DNA from: M55B165 sp964423265
Lineage (GTDB): Bacteria; Actinomycetota; Humimicrobiia; Humimicrobiales; Humimicrobiaceae
Assembly (NCBI GenBank): GCA_964423265.1
Contig: CAYREF010000063.1
Span: 1 to 7,575, forward strand
Reading direction: 5' to 3'
Length of the DNA stretch: 7,575 nt
Part shown: positions 1 through 3,707 of the stretch, one piece after another
How positions within the stretch are numbered: the stretch's first letter is position 1
Layout: every line of letters starts with the position of its first letter
Notes under the pieces: generated by a model
What the model was told of the DNA's origin: nothing
The model's database searches: none
The model's input: the letters and a program-made list of their open reading frames with translations, nothing else
Translations under genes and position numbers: made by a program

Positions 1-11
1 TAATATTTTAG

Positions 12-52
12 AGGTATACATATAATACTCAATTTAGGTATAAAAATATACT
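12..52. repeat. Two imperfect AGGTATA repeats, each nearly palindromic
   Basis: AGGTATACATATAATACT (12-29) and AGGTATAAAAATATACT (36-52) are imperfect direct repeats whose starts lie 24 bp apart. The second contains an exact inverted repeat, GTATA/TATAC around AAAA (38-51). They lie upstream of the transposase remnant and could be host operator-type sites or part of the element's outer end. The DNA is very AT-rich here, so chance is a serious alternative. Confidence 0.3.
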
Positions 53-66
53 AATCGAATTGCTTT

Positions 67-121
67 ATTTAAAAAGTATTCCAAATCGTTACGTTACCTC
101 ATTTAAAAAAGTATCCCAAAT
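67..121. repeat. Direct repeat pair near the left end of the transposase remnant
   Basis: ATTTAAAAAGTATTCCAAAT (67-86) recurs as a 21-mer at 101-121 with one extra A and one T-to-C change. Starts are 34 bp apart, about three helical turns. Tandem subterminal repeats of this kind are typical transposase-binding sites at insertion-sequence ends, and these stand 70-125 bp before the transposase start. No matching inverted copy was found downstream, where the element is truncated, so the role as an IS end is inferred. Confidence 0.4.
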
Positions 122-142
122 TATTTTAATAATAACAAGATT

Positions 143-185
143 CCCCTATATTTAGAGCTAAAAAAAATAGCTTTAAATATAGGGG
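143..185 (+). promoter_or_regulatory. Hairpin covering the transposase ribosome-binding site
   Basis: The left arm CCCCTATATTTAGAGCTA (143-160) pairs with the right arm TAGCTTTAAATATAGGGG (168-185) over all 18 positions, with a single G.U wobble and a seven-A loop (161-167). The G-run that would serve as Shine-Dalgarno (182-186) for the ATG at 192 is the base of the right arm, so a transcript entering from outside would fold with the ribosome-binding site closed. This arrangement is known from several insertion sequences as protection against activation by read-through transcription. Its use here is inferred. Confidence 0.6.
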
Positions 186-191
186 GTAAGG

Positions 192-880
192 ATGCTTGAG
201 GTGAAGCACAAAAAAGCAATAACTTCAGTAACACATAAAAAATATACCAAGGCAACCAAGAGGCAAAAATCCAAAATACTGGATGAATTTATTAACTTTA
301 CCGGCTACAGCCGCACCTATGCAGCCAGGATACTAAGACTGGCTCCGGGAAAAGTAGTGGGCTACAGCAAACAAGGCGGTAAAAATATAAAATACGTTAT
401 AGGTAGAAAGAAGAAAAAGAGAAAAAGGGAGAGGATATACGGCCATGATGTATTTCTTGCGTTAAAGAAGATCTGGACCATCTTTGACTTTATCCGTGGA
501 AAGCGCCTGGCCCCTTTATGGGAGAAGCGGTAGAAAAACTTGAAAAACATAAAGAGATATATATTTCACCTGAGCTAAGAGAAAAGCTTAACCATATATC
601 AGCCTCCACCATAGACCGGCTTCTAAAGCCGGTAAAGGATAGATACAAGCTGGGAAAGGGAAAGAAAGGCACCAAGCCCGGAACACTGCTAAAAGCTGCT
701 ATACCCATTAAAACCTTCGCTTAACTTAAGATGATGCTGTACCCGGCTTTGTAGAGGTGGATCTTGTGGGCCATGACGGGGGAAATGTATCAGGAGACTA
801 TGCCCAGAGCTTAAATTTTACCGATATAGCTACCTGCTTACGATATAGCTGTAGCCTGCAAGAATAAGGCCCAGCGGTCT
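192..880 (+). pseudogene. Integrase-core (ISNCY-like) transposase, 5' part, frameshifted
   Basis: This is the decayed N-terminal two-thirds or so of a DDE transposase with an integrase-type catalytic core. Three consecutive frames are needed to read it. Frame one, 192-about 515, carries a basic helix-turn-helix-like N terminus (KKYTKATKRQKSKILDEF, then GYSRTYAARIL). It shifts near 512-518 into a second frame that reads to the TAA at 722-724 and ends IPIKTFA. From 730 a third frame gives DDAVPGFVEVDLVGHDGG and DYAQSLNFTDIATC, the block containing the first catalytic aspartate. Another shift near 840 restores homologous sequence (KNKAQR) up to about 878. The remaining catalytic residues are absent because unrelated transposase sequence follows. 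The family label is from memory of such proteins (integrase catalytic region, ISNCY or IS481-like); the exact IS family is uncertain. The coding stretch is visibly richer in G+C than its surroundings, consistent with transfer. Not functional. Confidence 0.8.
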
Positions 881-881
881 G

Positions 882-1193
882 GCATCTATTGGATATATTC
901 ATGAAATAGTTCGCCAGTCCGAAGAAGTGGGAGAAGATCTGCTGCCAAATTGCCACAGGGTTGCATCACTTTTGAAGCGGTGGCTGCTGGGAACTCACCA
1001 GGGTGCGGTAAGCAAGAAGCATCTTGACTATTATCTTGACGAATTTACTTTTCGGTTTAATAGAAAGACTTCAACAAATTGAGGTAAGTTGTTCTATCGT
1101 TTGCTGCAGAATGCAGTAAGAATTGAACCAGTGACTTTTGTTCAATTAAAAAAGAATGTGAGGGGTGCAAGATTGGCTAAACACTATATGTAG
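882..1193 (+). pseudogene. IS1595-family (ISXO2-like) transposase, C-terminal fragment
   Basis: A single frame encodes IGYIHEIVRQSEEVGEDL, then HRVASLLKRWLLGTHQGAV, then LDEFTFRFNRKTS, an in-frame TGA at 1080-1082, then GKLFYRLLQNAV and on to TAG at 1191-1193. The HRVASLLKRWLLGTHQGAV and LDEFTFRFNRR blocks are the hallmark C terminus of IS1595-family transposases, which contain the last catalytic residues of the ISXO2-type DDE domain. Intact relatives normally have arginine where TGA stands, so a CGA-to-TGA change explains the stop. The zinc-ribbon N terminus and most of the catalytic core are missing, replaced by the upstream, unrelated transposase. Non-functional remnant. Confidence 0.85.
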
Positions 1194-1221
1194 TGGTTAC
1201 ACCAGTCAAGCGAATACCCCC
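1194..1221. repeat. Probable right terminal inverted repeat of the IS1595 remnant
   Basis: Immediately after the transposase stop lies a stretch that reads GGGGTATTCGCTTGACTGGT from its outer end inward on the minus strand (1220 back to 1201). A run of Gs at the tip and close abutment to the transposase 3' end fit IS1595-type termini. The matching left terminus is not in the window, so the assignment rests on position and base pattern only. Confidence 0.45.
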
Positions 1222-1381
1222 AAATTATTATTTTTCTTAGCTCTCCCAGAATGCAGTTCGATTTTGCACTACTCGGGGGCACTAACTAATTTTTCCAGTT
1301 CAAATCCAACCTAATCATACAAAAGCATATTTTTGATATTGTTGGGCAATGAATTATTTATTTAGATATAACGATTCAAGT
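1222..1381. other. Spacer between IS remnant and transporter gene
   Basis: This AT-rich spacer has no open frame, no Shine-Dalgarno plus start, and no convincing terminator for the leftward transporter gene. A short block, TGCAGTTCGATTTTGCA (1253-1269) followed by CTACTCGGGGGCA, recalls a tRNA T-arm and acceptor end, but the geometry is wrong for a tRNA. Confidence 0.4.
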
Positions 1382-2611
1382 TTATGATGTTTTTAGTGTT
1401 TGCCTATAATACTTCCGGATAATTACAAAAATAGCAAAAACTACCATAAACATAATGGCTATTGCCATTGAAATAAAAAAGCTATAACTAGCTACAGTCC
1501 TAATTAAAAAAGGAATTAAGCTGCCACTGGTTATTCCCACCACAAAAAGTATAGTCAATGCGACATCTTTTCCTGAACCAAATATTCTACCTGCAGAGGA
1601 AATTAATAGTGGCGGTATTCCCGAAAAACCCAGCCCCGTAAGCCCTGCCCCGATAAAATTTATTTCCTGCCTTATTGGAAAAATCACCAGGGTTAACCCG
1701 GTAATACTAATAATAGATAAGACTATCAACAAAGCACCAGACTTGAATTTATATGACAGAAAACTTACTGACAGCCTTCCTACAAGTATCCCTATCCAGA
1801 ATACAGAAACTATAAAGCTGGCACTATAGAGGTCAAACAGTTTCTCGACCCTGAAAAAAGTCGGTGCCCAGGAAAAAACTGTTACCTCAGACATGACATA
1901 GAAAAGCATTAAAATTGCCGTAAGAATCATATATATATTTTTATTCTTGTTTTTAAATAATCCTTTCATGGAAATGATTCTCTTTTCCTTTTCCAGACCT
2001 GTCTTAGATTGCTTTCTTTTATTTTTAAGGATATAGGATATAAGGGAGATTAACACTAGAACAATAACTGCCAGGTAAATCAACTTCCAGTTTATTTGCC
2101 TGTTCACCAGGCTTGAAGCAAAAAAAGGTGAGGCAAGTGCACCAATTGCAAAAAAGCCGTGCCCTAGATTAATAACACTATCCTTGTTTTTTACTCCTCC
2201 TTCTAGCATGCTGATATTGGCGTTCATAAATATAATTCCTAAAAGGAAACCAGAAATAAAATATAGAACATAGAAAAAAATTAAAGATGTTGCCAGGATT
2301 AATCCGGTTAACACAGGGATTAGCAAAATATATGTCCATATGACTACATTGATGCTGCTGAACTTTCTGTTTAAAAAAATTAGTGCCAGCATGCCTGAAA
2401 CTTCTCCAATCATAAAAAAAGTTATTATAAGGTTCATGTTTTCAGGCGATACATTAAAATAATTACCTATATCTAGGAGAATAGGGCTTGCAAGCATCAT
2501 GTAAAATGAGAAAATGAATAAGGAGATATAGTTGGGAAACTCCATTAAGTAATTTTTAAAGTTATTTTTTTTCAAGCTACACCTTATAAATAAAAGCATT
2601 TTAAGGGTCAA
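1382..2611 (-). CDS. MFS transporter, FHS (fucose permease/TsgA)-like
   Basis: This is an inner-membrane secondary carrier of up to 409 residues with about twelve hydrophobic segments and a basic central loop (residues about 195-225) between the two six-helix halves, the standard MFS plan. The stretch INLGHGFFAIGALASP (about 147-162) resembles the LHGFFGLGALLGP-type helix-5 motif of the fucose:H+ symporter branch, so a sugar or small organic solute driven by protons is likely; the substrate cannot be named. The start is unresolved. The coordinates give the longest frame, which opens with TTG and has no Shine-Dalgarno. Alternatives are ATG at 2599, TTG at 2575 (preceded by AAGGTG four bases away, the best supported) and ATG at 2545, which begins right before the first helix (MEFPNYISLF) and gives a family-like length. 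It is a lone leftward gene flanked by decayed DNA, and no frame damage is seen inside it. Confidence 0.85.
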   Translation of the reverse strand: MTLKMLLFIRCSLKKNNFKNYLMEFPNYISLFIFSFYMMLASPILLDIGNYFNVSPENMNLIITFFMIGEVSGMLALIFLNRKFSSINVVIWTYILLIPVLTGLILATSLIFFYVLYFISGFLLGIIFMNANISMLEGGVKNKDSVINLGHGFFAIGALASPFFASSLVNRQINWKLIYLAVIVLVLISLISYILKNKRKQSKTGLEKEKRIISMKGLFKNKNKNIYMILTAILMLFYVMSEVTVFSWAPTFFRVEKLFDLYSASFIVSVFWIGILVGRLSVSFLSYKFKSGALLIVLSIISITGLTLVIFPIRQEINFIGAGLTGLGFSGIPPLLISSAGRIFGSGKDVALTILFVVGITSGSLIPFLIRTVASYSFFISMAIAIMFMVVFAIFVIIRKYYRQTLKTS

Positions 2612-2637
2612 ACTTTTACATAATACAATAAACCTAA

Positions 2638-2664
2638 TTATATTGCCATAGTATTTACAGGCAT
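2638..2664 (-). CDS. Possible leader mini-ORF upstream of the MFS gene
   Basis: On the minus strand AAGGAG (2669-2674) is followed by ATG at 2664 and an eight-codon frame, MPVNTMAI, ending in TAA at 2638. This is the strongest ribosome-binding site anywhere near the transporter gene, although the spacing is short (about 4 nt), and it is out of frame with the transporter. It may be a translated leader that delivers ribosomes to the downstream start. It may also be the original start of the transporter, cut off by an indel, because the transporter frame itself stays open upstream to about 2690 without a start codon. The peptide resembles nothing I know. Confidence 0.3.
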   Translation of the reverse strand: MPVNTMAI

Positions 2665-2892
2665 AGTCTCCTTCTAAAAGCTGCTATAAAATAATACAGA
2701 AAATGATAAATTTTTAAAAAATATAGTTGGCTGATAGAATAGGATTTTTAATTGAGAAAGAATCATTAAGGTTAACCGCTTAAAAATTTGTTCAAAATTT
2801 CAGGAAGCTTGTCTATTTAAATATATGGAGGCATAAATAAAATTATATAATAGTGGCAGGCCTGATTCTTTAGTTTTTTTGTTTTTTCTCAA
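2665..2892. other. Non-coding gap between divergent MFS gene and gene remnant
   Basis: Very AT-rich DNA without an intact frame. It must contain the promoter of the leftward transporter gene, but no -35/-10 pair stands out. An exact 8-bp palindrome GGTTAACC (2770-2777), flanked by TTAA and CTTAA, is a possible operator. The poly-T tract at 2874-2887 probably marks the eroded 5' side of the downstream gene remnant. Confidence 0.35.
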
Positions 2893-3147
2893 CTTACAAA
2901 CGCTTTTGCTGTTTTTTATTTTAATGAAAAAGGTGAAATTATTAATTTTGTAGCTGACAGGTATGCAGACCTGAATGGAAGTTTTTCCGAACAAGAATGG
3001 CATACCCTCATTAAGGGTTACCAGGAATTTAACGGGATTAGAGTTCCGGTCAAAGGTGAAGGGGTATGGGAACTGGTATCAGGTGATTTTACTTATATAA
3101 AATTAGAAATAACTGAAATTGAATATAATAATTCTGCCCTTTATTGA
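2893..3147 (+). pseudogene. DUF6544/DUF6920-type protein, C-terminal remnant
   Basis: One frame, from about 2893 to TGA at 3145-3147, reads FYFNEKGEIINFVADRYADL, then FNGIRVPVKGEGVWEL, then SGDFTYIKLEITEIEYN. This is the characteristic C-terminal block of a family of about 250-300 residue uncharacterised proteins (DUF6544/DUF6920; name from memory), in which FNxxGE..xFxADRY and EFxGIRxPxxGEAVW are conserved. The match runs to the usual end of the family. The frame has no start codon with a ribosome-binding site, and upstream of about 2890 it dissolves into a poly-T tract with stops and unrecognisable sequence, so at least two thirds of the protein is gone. The cellular role of the family is unknown to me. 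The clean C terminus suggests fairly recent loss, or truncation by deletion. Confidence 0.65.
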
Positions 3148-3585
3148 TCAAATTCAGCCATTATTTTTTAATAAGTTATGCAGGTCCTGCCAATATTTAG
3201 GCTAATGCAGAAACACAAAGATGCTAATCCTGGTTTTTAGAGATGCTGCGGTCCGGCAAAATTAACCTATATGGTCTGGTGGTTGAAAATAAATTTAATG
3301 CTCATCCTTGCTGCGGTAAAAACATATAATTTTCAGGCATAGGAAAGTAGTTTGACTTAGAAAATTTTTTGCAGATTATGGTTATAGGGTAAGTAATTTT
3401 TAATTATTGCAAATGCTGGCTGTCATATTGGAAAAAAATTGTAAGTTAGAGAATAAGAGGCTTAATGTATGTTAGTCAGGCATATATACAGCCAATAAGG
3501 GTAAGTGCAGCATATGGTTTGGTTAGCTGGATTGAGCTGGGTATCGGTTGTATATTTCAACCTTTCCCTATAAAAAGCCTCTAAT

Positions 3586-3609
3586 TTATCCGGATACAGA
3601 TCTGGATAA
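3586..3609. promoter_or_regulatory. Ten-bp inverted repeat upstream of the acylation gene promoter
   Basis: TTATCCGGAT (3586-3595) and ATCTGGATAA (3600-3609) pair over ten positions with one G.T wobble around a four-base loop ACAG. It ends 32 bp before the candidate -35 box. It could be a regulator-binding dyad for the downstream gene or a weak terminator for transcription entering from the left; a clean T-run is lacking (CCATTATTTTAA follows), so an operator is slightly preferred. Confidence 0.4.
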
Positions 3610-3641
3610 CCATTATTTTAAGGCAGGCAGCTTTTAGCTAT

Positions 3642-3670
3642 TTGATATAACATTCTATATATTATATATT
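3642..3670 (+). promoter_or_regulatory. Sigma-70-type promoter for the acylation gene
   Basis: TTGATA (3642-3647), a 17-bp spacer and TATATT (3665-3670) form a near-consensus promoter. Transcription would start at about 3677, just after the upstream TTG codon (3675) and about 30 nt before the ATG at 3708. This argues for the ATG as the true start. Confidence 0.55.
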
Positions 3671-3707
3671 TCATTTGTACACAATTAATAGAAAAAAGAT
3701 TTCAAAT

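Larger units (their letters stand above)
3148..3674. other. Long intergenic region upstream of the acylation gene
   Basis: About 500 bp without a supportable gene. The longest short frame seen (ATG at 3467, about 39 codons to a stop near 3584) has no Shine-Dalgarno and no recognisable sequence. The region holds a hairpin at 3586-3609 and the promoter candidate at 3642-3670. The rest looks like decayed or neutral spacer. No RNA-gene or riboswitch pattern was recognised. Confidence 0.5.

Noticed and set aside
1..191. CRISPR-like or satellite repeats at the left edge
   Set aside because: Only two copies each of two imperfect repeats, without regular spacers; better explained as IS-end or operator-type repeats.
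1250..1282. tRNA 3'-end-like block (T-loop-like TTCGATT and CGGGGGCA)
   Set aside because: A five-base interruption separates the T-arm from the acceptor-like strand, and no matching 5' half, D-arm or anticodon arm exists upstream.
688..2690. Shared 15-mer CTAAAAGCTGCTATA in the transposase remnant (near 689) and upstream of the transporter (near 2675)
   Set aside because: Short, in different contexts (coding in one, untranslated in the other), with no flanking similarity; probably coincidence.
2800..3003. Minus-strand open frame of 67 codons
   Set aside because: It lies antisense to the DUF6544-type remnant, whose plus-strand translation shows clear family motifs; the minus translation is featureless.
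3456..3582. Inverted repeat AGAGGCTT / AAGCCTCT
   Set aside because: Only eight pairs separated by more than 110 bp with no extension; expected by chance at this scale.
3467..3586. Small ORF beginning MYVSQAYIQPIRVSAAYG
   Set aside because: No Shine-Dalgarno, about 39 codons, no recognisable motif, and it ends inside the region upstream of the acylation gene promoter.
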